A stretch of 23,467 bases of DNA from Spirochaetia bacterium (GCA_900769325.1 CAAGGF010000118.1:1-23467), one strand, 5' to 3'. Counted from the stretch's first letter, positions 14,427 through 23,294 are shown. A program made the numbers and translations. Notes: generated by a model from the sequence alone, not told the origin.

Positions 14427-16553
14427 ATGAAGAAATCTTTTTTTGTTTTATTTTTTTCAGTTTTATTTTCAAATTTATTTTTTTCTCAGGATTTTTCTTC
14501 GCCCGAGCTAATGTCGCTTGATGTAAACAGGAAAACTGCTGTCAGGTGTTTAAAACTTGCAGAATCTTTTCTTGCATCTAAAGATTACGGAAATGCACTT
14601 ATGCAGGCAGAAGCAGGGCTTTCTTACGATTCTTCAGTTGCAGATTTATGGTACATTAAGGCATTTTCTTCTCTTTCACTCGGTGAAACTAAGAACGAAG
14701 TTTTAAATCTTCTTTCAAAAGCGTTTACAAACGGGCAGTGGGTAGATTACAACCGAGACAATGCCAGAATTTTATATGCAGACCTTTTGTGCGATACGGG
14801 AAAATGCGTTCAGGCTTTAAATATTTTAGATGCAAAACCTTTTTTATATTCTGCAGACAGTGAATTTATAAGGCTTAAAGCATATTACAAAATGAAAGAT
14901 CAAAAATCTGTTCTAAAAGCCCGTGAAAAAGTCGATTCTGCGCGTAAAATTTATCCTTTTGACAGGCGGTTTGCAAAACTTTTCTTTCAGCATGAATACA
15001 ATTTGCGCCGTTTAAATCTTTTCCAGGAAGAAAGCGATGTCGATTATGTTTTAAAAATCGCTTCTTCTTTTATTTCAAAAGTCCCGGAATACGATTTTCC
15101 AGATGCTGAACTTGAAATTTATGCAGCAATTTTTTCTTCCGGCGAAAAGCAAAGGCGTCTTTTACAGGCTTTCGTCGCTCACGGTTTAAGTCATCCGCTT
15201 TATTCTGTCTGTGCATTAAAGGCAAATCTTATTTCTCAAAAAGAGGCGTTTGATTATTTTACAGGTTTTGCAGATGAGTCAGTTTCGCTTTCTATTTTAA
15301 ATGATTTAGTAAGCCTTTTTACGGAAGAAAGCATTTTGCAGGATGTAAAAAATTATTTTAATTCTTACAGTGGAACTGTTTTTGTTGATGTAGACGAAAA
15401 TCTTGAAAATAATTTAAAAATAAAATATTCGCGCGGTCGTTCGGAAACTCTTGAATACGACATTGAAAATGACGGAATAATCGACATTTCTTCAACTTTT
15501 GATTTCGGTGTTCCTCTTGAAGTTGTGTTTTCAGATAAAATGATTCTTTCTTATGCTGATTATTCTTATGTAAGTAAAATCAAGGTTTTCGATTTTCTTG
15601 AAAATCCAGAAGTCGAATTTAATTTTATGGATTCAAGTTTTTTGTGTACGCCGTTTGACATTTTACCGCTTGAAGTTTTAAAAACTAAAGCCTCGCTTGA
15701 TTTTTTTGTTCCGTTTATAAAAAAGAATTTTATTATTCCGTCTAAAGAAGAATTTTTTTCTTATGTTTCAAAAATCGTAATTCCGTCTCAAGAAAGGGAA
15801 AATGCTTCTATTTCGCTTACCGTATTGGATTCAAAAATTGAGTCGGCGGTCTATACTCAAGGGGATTTTCCGTATGCGTTTGCGGTTTTTGAAGAAAACG
15901 GTTCTGTTTCAAGAAAAATCGATAATGACGGAGACGGCGTTTGCGAGGTTACAGAAATTTATGATTTGATTCCGCCATATTATGAATATTCAAAAAATCA
16001 GGATGATATAATTAAAAAACTTTCAGGTAATTTTTTACTTGGAAAGCCTTTATATCAAAAAATGGTGCAAATCGACAGCAATGCAGATACGGTTCCTGAT
16101 TTTTCAGAAGAATATCTTTTAAATGGCGATAAAATTACGCTTTGGGACAGGGATTCAGACGGAAAATGGGATATCCGCTATAAAAAAATGTCTGATTCTT
16201 CTTCCGGCTCTGTAATCGAGGAATCGAGTTTTTATCGGAAAACTGACAATGTTCTTGTAACCGTCAGATTTGAAAATTTTATCCCGGTAAAGATTTTTGA
16301 AGGTGATTTGATTAAAAAAGATGTTTTCCAGGGGGAAGACAAAAATTTCTTCTGGATTTCAAAAAAAGCCTCTCCTTCAGATGAAAAATTTATTCTGGAA
16401 AATGTTTCAGCGTTTTTAACTCAAGGTAAAACAGAGGCAGTTCAAATCGGGGAAAACCGTTTTACAGTTGTTTCTGTTTTGGGAAAAATTTTCTGCGAAA
16501 CGGTTTTCGAAAACGAATCTGGTTTATCTTCAGAAAACGAAAGTAAAGATTAA
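14427..16553 (+). CDS. Secreted TPR-like protein with acidic DxDxDG loops
   Basis: No specific name recognised; 708 residues. The start at ATG 14427 is chosen because GAGG (14418-14421) is 5 bases upstream; ATG 14424 and TTG 14406 fit less well. It has a Sec signal peptide (M-K-K-S-F-F-V-L-F-F-S-V-L-F-S-N-L-F-F-S-Q), so it is periplasmic or surface-exposed. Residues about 25-170 look like TPR helices (A-E-S-F-L-A-S-K-D-Y-G-N-A-L-M-Q-A-E-A-G-L). The later part is beta-rich and contains four acidic loops: N-D-G-I-I-D near 349, D-N-D-G-D-G-V-C-E near 499, D-S-N-A-D-T-V-P-D at 550 and D-R-D-S-D-G-K-W-D at 574. They resemble calcium-binding loops of thrombospondin-3/dockerin type. It is followed 33 bases later by the HtrA-like gene, probably in one transcript. 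Function unknown; an envelope scaffold is a guess. Confidence 0.7.
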   Translation: MKKSFFVLFFSVLFSNLFFSQDFSSPELMSLDVNRKTAVRCLKLAESFLASKDYGNALMQAEAGLSYDSSVADLWYIKAFSSLSLGETKNEVLNLLSKAFTNGQWVDYNRDNARILYADLLCDTGKCVQALNILDAKPFLYSADSEFIRLKAYYKMKDQKSVLKAREKVDSARKIYPFDRRFAKLFFQHEYNLRRLNLFQEESDVDYVLKIASSFISKVPEYDFPDAELEIYAAIFSSGEKQRRLLQAFVAHGLSHPLYSVCALKANLISQKEAFDYFTGFADESVSLSILNDLVSLFTEESILQDVKNYFNSYSGTVFVDVDENLENNLKIKYSRGRSETLEYDIENDGIIDISSTFDFGVPLEVVFSDKMILSYADYSYVSKIKVFDFLENPEVEFNFMDSSFLCTPFDILPLEVLKTKASLDFFVPFIKKNFIIPSKEEFFSYVSKIVIPSQERENASISLTVLDSKIESAVYTQGDFPYAFAVFEENGSVSRKIDNDGDGVCEVTEIYDLIPPYYEYSKNQDDIIKKLSGNFLLGKPLYQKMVQIDSNADTVPDFSEEYLLNGDKITLWDRDSDGKWDIRYKKMSDSSSGSVIEESSFYRKTDNVLVTVRFENFIPVKIFEGDLIKKDVFQGEDKNFFWISKKASPSDEKFILENVSAFLTQGKTEAVQIGENRFTVVSVLGKIFCETVFENESGLSSENESKD

Positions 16554-16586
16554 ATGAAGTTTAAAAAAATTGACTTAGGATTTTAT

Positions 16587-18221
16587 ATGCGTAATTTTTA
16601 TAAAAAATGTTTTTTTTCTGCTTTTTTAACTCTCTTTCTTTTTTCATGTTCGTCTTTAAAGCAGCCTCAAAAAATTTATGAGCCGCTTGATTATACTGAA
16701 AAAGATGCAGTCGATGCAGAAATAAAGCGCATCCGGGAGATGAAAGAAGAAAAACCTGTTCAGGCTATGTGGCGAAGTTTTTTAATTCCGTCTGAAGTTT
16801 TGCGTTCTGACATTTTAAAAGAAACTTCTGATTTGGTTTATGAAAAATTTTCATCAGCGTTTTCGCAAAAAGATTATTACAATGCCGTAAAATATTATAA
16901 ATCTTTAAAATCGCTTGGTTATTCTTTTAAAGAAGAAGAGGCTTCATTAGAAAAAAAACTTTTTGACCTTTATTTAAAAGATGTTCCGGGCTTGAATGTA
17001 AATAAAAAATATCTTCCAAAAACTATTTCAGACTGCCTTAATGCAACTGTTACTGTCTGGGTTGACAAGGGAATAAAAATTGAAAGAGGTTCTGGCTTTG
17101 CAGATATCGTAATCGGTTCAGGATTTTTTATCGACGAACGCGGTTATATAGTTACAAATCATCATGTAATAAGCGATGTCGTTGACCCGAAAAACGAAAA
17201 ATTTTCAAAACTTTATATAAAATTGATGCGGGATTCAGAGACTAGAATTCCGTGTAAGGTTGTCGGTTACGATGCAATTCTAGATATTGCACTTTTAAAG
17301 GCAGAAGTAGAACCGCCATTCATTCTTGAACTTGGGTCAAGTAAAGATTTAAATCTTGGAGATAAAATTTCTGCAATCGGAACTCCTTTAGGGCTTCAGG
17401 GAACTGTAACAAGCGGAATCGTCTCTTCAGTTGACAGAAAACTTTTTACGATGGGAAGTGTTTTTCAGATTGATGCAGCCGTAAATTCTGGAAATTCCGG
17501 CGGCCCTTGTATCGACAGTTTAATGAAGGTTCAGGCGATTGTTTTTGCAGGAATTATGCAGTATCAGGGGTTGAATTTTGCAATTCCTGTAGAATATTTA
17601 AGGCAGGATCTTCCGTTTTTGTATCACGGTGGAAAAAGAAATCACGCATGGACTTCTTCTTACGGGCATACAAAAAAAGAAGGGCTTGAAAGCACTGGCC
17701 TTGAAGTTCAGTATGTTATGCCGGGCGGAAGTTCGAGCCGTTCAGGTTTAAAAAAAGGCGATGTCATAACTTTTGCAGACGGAAAAAGAATTCTTTCAAT
17801 AGAAGAAATGCAGAGTGTTTTTAGAAATTACGATTTTGAAACAATTCTTGAAATAAAATATATCCGCAACAGTCAGTCTTTTACAACCTGCATTTATCTG
17901 GAAGAAAGGCCGACAGAGCCGGGATATGAGATTTATAAAAGTGATTTGCTGTGCTATACTTTTATTCCTCTTTTCGGGATGGAACTTGTTCCGTCGTCAT
18001 CAATTTCAAAGAGAACTTATTCTGTTTCAGATGTTATAAAAGGTTCTGTTTCAGATGAGTACGGTTTTTCAGTAACAGATCCAATCTATGTAAATTCAGT
18101 TGATTTTTCCCCAGATAACGATGCTGTTTCTGTTTCAATAAATACACGAAGAAAAAAGAAAGGATATCTTGATATTACGATGAATCTTGTAACTGCTTTA
18201 GATAATCCGTATTATTTTTAA
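16587..18221 (+). CDS. HtrA/DegP-like trypsin-fold serine protease lipoprotein
   Basis: 544 residues from ATG 16587, which follows AGGA by 6 bases; an ATG at 16554 directly after the previous stop is less likely because it would bury the signal peptide. The N-terminus M-R-N-F-Y-K-K plus a hydrophobic run ends in L-F-S-C with Cys21 as lipid site, so it is a periplasmic membrane-anchored lipoprotein. A 130-residue helical segment precedes the S1C protease domain. The triad is His193 in T-N-H-H-V, Asp233 in L-D-I-A-L and Ser304 in N-S-G-N-S-G-G-P. A PDZ domain lies at about 365-440 (G-L-K-K-G-D-V-I). The last about 90 residues (G-M-E-L-V-P ... V-I-K-G-S-V-S-D-E-Y-G-F) look like a second, degenerate PDZ. 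Such proteases degrade or refold damaged envelope proteins. Confidence 0.88.
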   Translation: MRNFYKKCFFSAFLTLFLFSCSSLKQPQKIYEPLDYTEKDAVDAEIKRIREMKEEKPVQAMWRSFLIPSEVLRSDILKETSDLVYEKFSSAFSQKDYYNAVKYYKSLKSLGYSFKEEEASLEKKLFDLYLKDVPGLNVNKKYLPKTISDCLNATVTVWVDKGIKIERGSGFADIVIGSGFFIDERGYIVTNHHVISDVVDPKNEKFSKLYIKLMRDSETRIPCKVVGYDAILDIALLKAEVEPPFILELGSSKDLNLGDKISAIGTPLGLQGTVTSGIVSSVDRKLFTMGSVFQIDAAVNSGNSGGPCIDSLMKVQAIVFAGIMQYQGLNFAIPVEYLRQDLPFLYHGGKRNHAWTSSYGHTKKEGLESTGLEVQYVMPGGSSSRSGLKKGDVITFADGKRILSIEEMQSVFRNYDFETILEIKYIRNSQSFTTCIYLEERPTEPGYEIYKSDLLCYTFIPLFGMELVPSSSISKRTYSVSDVIKGSVSDEYGFSVTDPIYVNSVDFSPDNDAVSVSINTRRKKKGYLDITMNLVTALDNPYYF

Positions 18222-18228
18222 AATTTTA

Positions 18229-18248
18229 AAGGCTGAACTTTCGGCTTT
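18229..18248 (+). repeat. Hairpin between the HtrA-like gene and lepA
   Basis: AAGGCTGA (18229-18236) pairs with TCGGCTTT (18241-18248), eight pairs with two G-U and a four-base loop. It sits 14 bases before lepA and directly before its GGAG ribosome site. The T-run is short, so a weak terminator or attenuator is only possible. Confidence 0.4.
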
Positions 18249-18262
18249 AAATGGAGTTTTTT

Positions 18263-20065
18263 ATGGAAATGAAATACAAACGCAATTTCTGTATTGTTGC
18301 ACACATTGATCACGGAAAATCGACTTTGAGCGACCGCCTTATACAAAAGTCAAAGATTATCGACGAGCGAAAAATGAAAAATCAGATTCTTGACAATATG
18401 GATATCGAACGGGAACGCGGAATTACAATTAAAAGTCAGGCTGTAACGATTCCTTATAAAGCAAAAGACGGACATGATTACGAATTAAATTTTGTAGATA
18501 CTCCAGGACATGTCGATTTCAGTTACGAGGTAAGCCGGGCCATTGCATCTTGTGAAGGTGCTCTTCTTCTTATCGATGCAAGTCAGGGTGTTGAAAGTCA
18601 GACTGTAAGCAATATGTACATGGCACTTGAACAGGATCTTGAAATTATTCCGGTAATAAATAAAATCGATCTTCCAAGTGCAGACATTCCGGCTGTCCGG
18701 CATCAGATTGATAAAGAATTAGGCCTTGATGATTCAATAACGCAGCTTGTAAGCGCAAAAACTGGCGAAGGAATCGACGAACTTTTTGAAGCAATCGTAA
18801 ATGATTTTCCACCACCGTCTGGGGATGCTTCTTCTCCTTTGCAGGCTTTGATTTTTGACTGCCACTATGATCCGTATCGCGGAGTAATCGTTCATATCAG
18901 GATAAAAAACGGCACTGTAAAAACTGGTGATGTAATTAAAATGATGAGTACTTCGAGTGAGTACAAAGTTGAACAAGCCGGAATTTTTAAAATCGACTAT
19001 GAAGAAACTGGAAAACTTGAAGCCGGGGATGTAGGATATTTAATCTGCGGAATAAAAACTGTAAGCGATGTAAAAGTTGGGGATACATTGACTCTTCAGC
19101 AGAATCCTGCAAAAGAACCTCTTTCAGGTTTTAAAGAAGTAAAACCTGTAGTATATTCTTCTATTTATCCTATGGATTCAAATGATTATGAAGAATTAAA
19201 AGAAAGCCTTGAAAAGTTAAAATTAAATGATGCAAGTCTTGTTTATGAAAAAGATAATTCAATTGCGCTTGGAAACGGTTTCAGGTGCGGTTTTTTAGGT
19301 CTTCTGCATCTTGAAATAATTCAGGAACGCCTTGAACGCGATTATAATCAGGCTGTAATTTTTACAGCCCCGAGCGTACGTTATAAAGTTCAGCTTACAG
19401 ACGGTGAACAGATTTTTATTGATAATCCGTCAGAGTATCCTCAGGGAAAAATCCGCTCAAGTGAAGAGCCTTACATAAAAGCATCCATCATAACGCCTGC
19501 TACTTATCTTGGTTCTATTATGGAATTGTGCAAACATAAGCGGGGAGAGCAGACTAATATGACTTATCTTGATGAAAAGCGGGTTGAACTTACTTATGAA
19601 ATGCCTTTAAGCGAAGTTCTTTTTGATTTTTACGATAAGTTAAAAAGTTACAGCCGCGGTTATGCATCTTTTGATTATGAAGTTATAGGTTACCGTCCGA
19701 CAGAACTTGTTAAAGTTGATATTTTACTGAACGGAAAAATGGTTGATGCTTTAAGTCAGCTTACATTTAAAGAAAATGCTTCTGATCGGGCAAGAAAAGT
19801 CTGCGAGCGCCTTAAAGGTGAAATTTCCCGCCAGCAGTTTAAAGTTGCAATTCAGGGGGCAATAGGAAGTCAGATTATTGCGCGTGAAACTGTAAATCCT
19901 GTCAGAAAAGATGTTCTTGCAAAATGTTATGGAGGTGACATTACGCGAAAACGAAAACTTCTTGAAAAACAGAAAGAAGGTAAAAAGCGCATGAAAATGT
20001 TCGGTGATGTTGAACTTCCTCAGTCAGCGTTCCTTGCAGTTTTAAAAGACAACGAGGCAGATTAA
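18263..20065 (+). CDS. lepA: Elongation factor 4 (LepA), ribosome back-translocase GTPase
   Basis: A GTPase that acts on stalled or wrongly translocated ribosomes and helps initiation and 30S biogenesis. It has 600 residues, the normal LepA length. The start is ATG 18263, six bases after GGAG (18253-18256); the ATG at 18251 overlaps that ribosome site. GTPase motifs: A-H-I-D-H-G-K-S-T at 13-21, the switch I block R-E-R-G-I-T-I-K, D-T-P-G-H-V-D-F, N-K-I-D and S-A-K-T-G-E-G. The LepA-specific end is present: N-P-V-R-K-D-V-L-A-K-C-Y-G-G-D-I-T-R-K-R-K-L-L-type residues followed by the K-R-M-K tail. The G of A-H-I-D-H-G rather than EF-G numbering and the lack of domain IV fit LepA. It is 41 bases after the HtrA-like gene and convergent with the DUF115 gene; the 34 bases between hold only AT-rich sequence. 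Confidence 0.96.
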   Translation: MEMKYKRNFCIVAHIDHGKSTLSDRLIQKSKIIDERKMKNQILDNMDIERERGITIKSQAVTIPYKAKDGHDYELNFVDTPGHVDFSYEVSRAIASCEGALLLIDASQGVESQTVSNMYMALEQDLEIIPVINKIDLPSADIPAVRHQIDKELGLDDSITQLVSAKTGEGIDELFEAIVNDFPPPSGDASSPLQALIFDCHYDPYRGVIVHIRIKNGTVKTGDVIKMMSTSSEYKVEQAGIFKIDYEETGKLEAGDVGYLICGIKTVSDVKVGDTLTLQQNPAKEPLSGFKEVKPVVYSSIYPMDSNDYEELKESLEKLKLNDASLVYEKDNSIALGNGFRCGFLGLLHLEIIQERLERDYNQAVIFTAPSVRYKVQLTDGEQIFIDNPSEYPQGKIRSSEEPYIKASIITPATYLGSIMELCKHKRGEQTNMTYLDEKRVELTYEMPLSEVLFDFYDKLKSYSRGYASFDYEVIGYRPTELVKVDILLNGKMVDALSQLTFKENASDRARKVCERLKGEISRQQFKVAIQGAIGSQIIARETVNPVRKDVLAKCYGGDITRKRKLLEKQKEGKKRMKMFGDVELPQSAFLAVLKDNEAD

Positions 20066-20099
20066 GATTTTATAAAATTTTTGAACTTTTTTTTGAATT

Positions 20100-21800
20100 T
20101 TAGTTTGAATTTGAATCTTCTAAAAGAGTAAGGTCGGTTTTAAATTCTTTTAGAAAAAAGTCTGTTTCCGCCCTTATGCGTTTTAAAAATGAAATGTCAA
20201 GGGAAAATTTATAGCCGTCTGGAAAATGAAGGTAAAGGTATTCCCTTGGCTCGAAAAGTTCTTTTAGTTTTTCTTTTTTTTGAGACTCAGGAATAATTAC
20301 TTCTCCTTTTAAGATTTTTTTTCCTTCTTCAAGAGCGTTTATTTCCTTTATAAAAAACGATTTTATTTCTTGTTTTAATTCTTTTTTTTCTTCTTCTGAA
20401 AAATGATTTAATAAAATTGAAGAAGATTTTTTTTGTTCCTTTGAATTTAAGATTTCTTCAAAAAAAATTGAGCCGTCTTTTATGTTTAAAGGAAGTCCTT
20501 TTTTTCTTATGTCAAAAAGATTTGTTTCGTTTTCAAAAAGTGAAACAAGTTTTGAATATGTTAAAAGGGATTTTGTAGTGTTTACTGTTTTTTTATTTTT
20601 ATCCTGAATTTTTAAATTTCCTTCTGCGAAAACAGACGATAAATTTTGAATTGGTTTGATTTTGTTTTGCATCAAAAGAAGGTTTTTGTAAGGAAGAGAA
20701 TTTTTTGCATGCGTAAAGTCGTTTTCAAAAGAGAAATCAAGTCCTGAGAAAAAAATCGGGATTCCGCTGTTTTTTCTTAAAAAAAGTGCAAGATATAAAG
20801 ATGTAATTCCAACTGAACCGAACGGATTTATTTTTGGCGGAAAGTTTTTTATGCCGGTAATATTTTCTAAAGTTGTGCAGTCTGCAAAAAATGGAATGAA
20901 ATACGAAATTTCTTTTGTGGAAAACGATACGGTTTTTGGTGCACTTGTAAGTCCTGAGATTGCAAGCGGAAATGTTTTGTGGCTTCCGATGAACATTTTT
21001 GAGATTATGCTCTGACATTCTTCACAGATTACAGCATCGCATTGAATTTTATAGTCTTTTAAAATCGGAACTGTTGCATCAAGCGAAATTATGAAGAATT
21101 TTTTGAAATCGTTTTTGATTTTTCTAAGCGTATCTTCAACTGAAGAGCCGGTTCCAAGAATGAGAATCGGTTTTGAAACTGTTTTTTCAAGCGATTTAAG
21201 CGGAACGGCATCAGGAATTTTTGTCATATTCCTGAAAAGATTGTGGAAATATTTTCTTCCGAATTTTGAAAGCGTTATTTGATTTTTAAAGAAAGTTCCG
21301 ATTGCGTTCTGCACGGTTTGAAGAAAAGAGTCGTAAAGTTCTTTATGAAACTGAACGCCGCCTGAAAAATCAATCTTTATGGCTCGTTTAAAAGTTCCCT
21401 GAGGCGGAAGCCTGAAACCGTTTTCAAGGCATGGATTTTTTTTCTGAAGAAGCGTGTGAAAGGTTAATATATCGTTTTTTGAAAGAATTTGAAATTTCTG
21501 GGGTGAAAAATCTGAACACTCTTTTAAATATCCTTTTGAAAATTCAAAAAGATTTGCATCAAATTCTACGGCTAAAATTATGCAGTCCGAAGGAAGTTTT
21601 TCTATGAGATTTTTTATTCCGTATGGCATGACAGGGGAGAAAGCTAAAATAATAGTTCCCGGGAGAAGTTCTAATTTTTCTATTAAATTTAAAATTGTTT
21701 TTTGAGGATTGTATTTTGAATAGAGGAATTTTTCTTTGTATTTAACGCAAAAGCCCTGACTGGTGTTAATCAGACAGGGCTTTGATGAATTTTCGTTCAC
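20100..21800 (-). CDS. DUF115 / Maf-like (motility-associated factor, MptE-like) protein
   Basis: 566 residues. The central part (about 190-400) has the DUF115 pattern: a Rossmann-like I-L-G-T-G-S-S at 214-220, I-S-L-D-A-T-V-P-I-L and C-D-A-V-I-C-E-E. Then come N-P-F-G-S-V-G-I-T-S-L-Y-L-A and F-F-S-G-L-D-F-S-F. This fold is often auto-named 6-hydroxymethylpterin pyrophosphokinase-like, but in bacteria relatives (Maf proteins) transfer nonulosonic acids to flagellins. A role in flagellin or envelope glycosylation is therefore the best guess. The start is GTG at 21800, four bases after the upstream gene's stop and without a good ribosome site. The next in-frame ATG (residue 59) would remove the conserved-looking L-Y-S-K-Y-N-P block. 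A terminator-like hairpin overlaps codons 7-17. The C-terminal 150 residues are Lys/Glu-rich helices. Confidence 0.75.
   Translation of the reverse strand: MNENSSKPCLINTSQGFCVKYKEKFLYSKYNPQKTILNLIEKLELLPGTIILAFSPVMPYGIKNLIEKLPSDCIILAVEFDANLFEFSKGYLKECSDFSPQKFQILSKNDILTFHTLLQKKNPCLENGFRLPPQGTFKRAIKIDFSGGVQFHKELYDSFLQTVQNAIGTFFKNQITLSKFGRKYFHNLFRNMTKIPDAVPLKSLEKTVSKPILILGTGSSVEDTLRKIKNDFKKFFIISLDATVPILKDYKIQCDAVICEECQSIISKMFIGSHKTFPLAISGLTSAPKTVSFSTKEISYFIPFFADCTTLENITGIKNFPPKINPFGSVGITSLYLALFLRKNSGIPIFFSGLDFSFENDFTHAKNSLPYKNLLLMQNKIKPIQNLSSVFAEGNLKIQDKNKKTVNTTKSLLTYSKLVSLFENETNLFDIRKKGLPLNIKDGSIFFEEILNSKEQKKSSSILLNHFSEEEKKELKQEIKSFFIKEINALEEGKKILKGEVIIPESQKKEKLKELFEPREYLYLHFPDGYKFSLDISFLKRIRAETDFFLKEFKTDLTLLEDSNSN
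21750..21783 (-). terminator. Terminator-like hairpin after the foldase gene, inside the DUF115 coding start
   Basis: AAAGCCCTG (21750-21758) pairs with CAGGGCTTT (21775-21783). After one A/A mismatch, CTG (21760-21762) pairs with CAG (21771-21773) around an 8-base loop. On the minus strand it ends in TTTT. It begins 21 bases past the stop of the gene at 21804-23258, a typical terminator place, yet lies within the next reading frame. Confidence 0.65.
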
Positions 21801-21803
21801 GCT

Positions 21804-23258
21804 TTAACTTCGCTTGAAAATTTTATAGTAAGTTTTATCGAAGTTGTTCTTCAGTTTTGGACTGTTCATGATTGCGTAATCTGCACTCTGTGTGTCGAAT
21901 GTTATAAATTCGTTTGTGATTACGCTGTCTTCGATTTGAGTCTGGTTTTCTGACTGTTTTGTAAACTGAAGGACGATTACGCTTGAACTTATGATAATAG
22001 GTTCTGAAAGTTCGTTTTCTTTAAGGGAGAAGGCTTTTTTAAGGAAATCTTCGTTTTTGTCAAGTCCGTAAAGACCTTCCTGAGATTCTATTGATTTGAT
22101 TAAACTTGAATTTCCGTAATTTAATGCAAGGTCGTTTAATTCTTTTTTTGTAATGTCAAACTGTTTGCATGCTGAATTGAAACCTTTAGATTTTGCAACT
22201 TCTGTAAAAGATTTTGCTTTTTCTGTAAAGTAATCCTGAATTCTTGAGAAATCGTACTGAGTTATATATGTAGAAACTGTCTTGATGTCGTCCTGATTTG
22301 AATAATCCGGTTCTGTTACACTTTCGTTTGCACGGAAAATTGAATAGCCGATTGTTGTTTCATAAGGTTCTGAAATTTCATCTTTTGCAAGGCTTTCAAG
22401 TTTTTTAGAGTCTTCGGAATTTTTGAAAATCGGTTCAATCTGATAAAAATATGAATATCTTAGTTTTCCAGTTTCATTTGAATATGTTCTTGTTGAAAGG
22501 GAAGCGGCTTCTGCAAAAGTGATTTCTTCTTTTTTAATTTTTTCAAGAGTTGAAAGTGCTTCCTGTTTTGAGTTGAAAGTAAGGACATCCATATCGTATT
22601 TCTTGAATTTCTGGATATTTTCTTTTGCGTATGCAATTTTTTCTGAATCAGGGTAATCGCTCATTTTAAAAGATGCAAGGTTGAAAGAACGGAGTGTTTT
22701 GTTCATGTCTTTTACGAATGCGATTTCATTTTCGTTTGTTTTTAAACCGTAAAGAGTAAAATCACCGAAAGATTCTCCGCCGAAATTGTCTTTATTGTAC
22801 TGTGTTCTTGTAATGTTTTCTTTTATTTGCTGCATCATTGATTCAAGATGAGTTTTGTCTGTCTGGTTGTATCTTTTTTTGTCGAATGAACCGTTTTTAT
22901 CTAAAAATTGGTTTCTTAATGCCGTGTTTACTTGAAAATCTGAACCCTGATAATGGCTTTTTTCTACGGCTTTTTCTGTTGCAAGTTGTTTTACAGTTGT
23001 TTCGAATGCGAGTTTGAAAACATAATACTGATTTTCTTCTGTAATGTTGATTCCGTTGTTTTTGTAGTAGTCTGAATATGCAGCAATATAGTTTACGAAA
23101 TCAGAATTCTGCTCGTATCTGATGTTTGTTCCGTCATAACTTCCGAAAGATTCTCCTTGAAGTGCCTGACAACCGCCAAGTGAACCTGTAAAAACAAAAG
23201 AAAATGCTGCAAGCACAAGAATTATTACAGCACCGATAGTATAAGTCGTTTTTTTCAT
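21804..23258 (-). CDS. SurA/PpiD-like periplasmic foldase (parvulin-type peptidyl-prolyl isomerase family)
   Basis: 484 residues. The N-terminus M-K-K-T-T-Y-T-I-G-A-V plus about 20 hydrophobic residues anchors the protein. L-G-G-C at 27-30 could act as a relaxed spirochaetal lipobox, making it a PrsA-like lipoprotein; otherwise it is a PpiD-like membrane anchor. Residues about 40-200 resemble the SurA/PpiD chaperone region (N-T-A-L-R-N-Q-F, K-R-Y). A degenerate rotamase domain lies at about 215-325, with I-T-F-A-E-A-A-S-L-S-T at 246-256 and L-A-K-D-E-I-S-E-P-Y-E-T-T-I-G-Y-S-I-F-R. A second E-N-E-L-S-E-P-I near 410-420 hints at another, more decayed copy. Proline isomerase activity is uncertain; chaperone action on exported proteins is likely. 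It has AAGGA before the ATG and a near-consensus promoter. It is the first gene of a pair with the DUF115 gene. Confidence 0.75.
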   Translation of the reverse strand: MKKTTYTIGAVIILVLAAFSFVFTGSLGGCQALQGESFGSYDGTNIRYEQNSDFVNYIAAYSDYYKNNGINITEENQYYVFKLAFETTVKQLATEKAVEKSHYQGSDFQVNTALRNQFLDKNGSFDKKRYNQTDKTHLESMMQQIKENITRTQYNKDNFGGESFGDFTLYGLKTNENEIAFVKDMNKTLRSFNLASFKMSDYPDSEKIAYAKENIQKFKKYDMDVLTFNSKQEALSTLEKIKKEEITFAEAASLSTRTYSNETGKLRYSYFYQIEPIFKNSEDSKKLESLAKDEISEPYETTIGYSIFRANESVTEPDYSNQDDIKTVSTYITQYDFSRIQDYFTEKAKSFTEVAKSKGFNSACKQFDITKKELNDLALNYGNSSLIKSIESQEGLYGLDKNEDFLKKAFSLKENELSEPIIISSSVIVLQFTKQSENQTQIEDSVITNEFITFDTQSADYAIMNSPKLKNNFDKTYYKIFKRS

Positions 23259-23294
23259 TTTTTATTCCTTTTTTTATGTGAATAGTAGTTTTTA

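Noticed and set aside
18251..18262. Upstream ATG for LepA
   Set aside because: It overlaps the GGAG ribosome site used by ATG 18263 and adds four non-conserved residues.
20737..21018. Minus-strand frame overlapping the DUF115 gene in another phase
   Set aside because: Lies across the conserved core of DUF115; a Lys/Asn/Arg-rich shadow frame.
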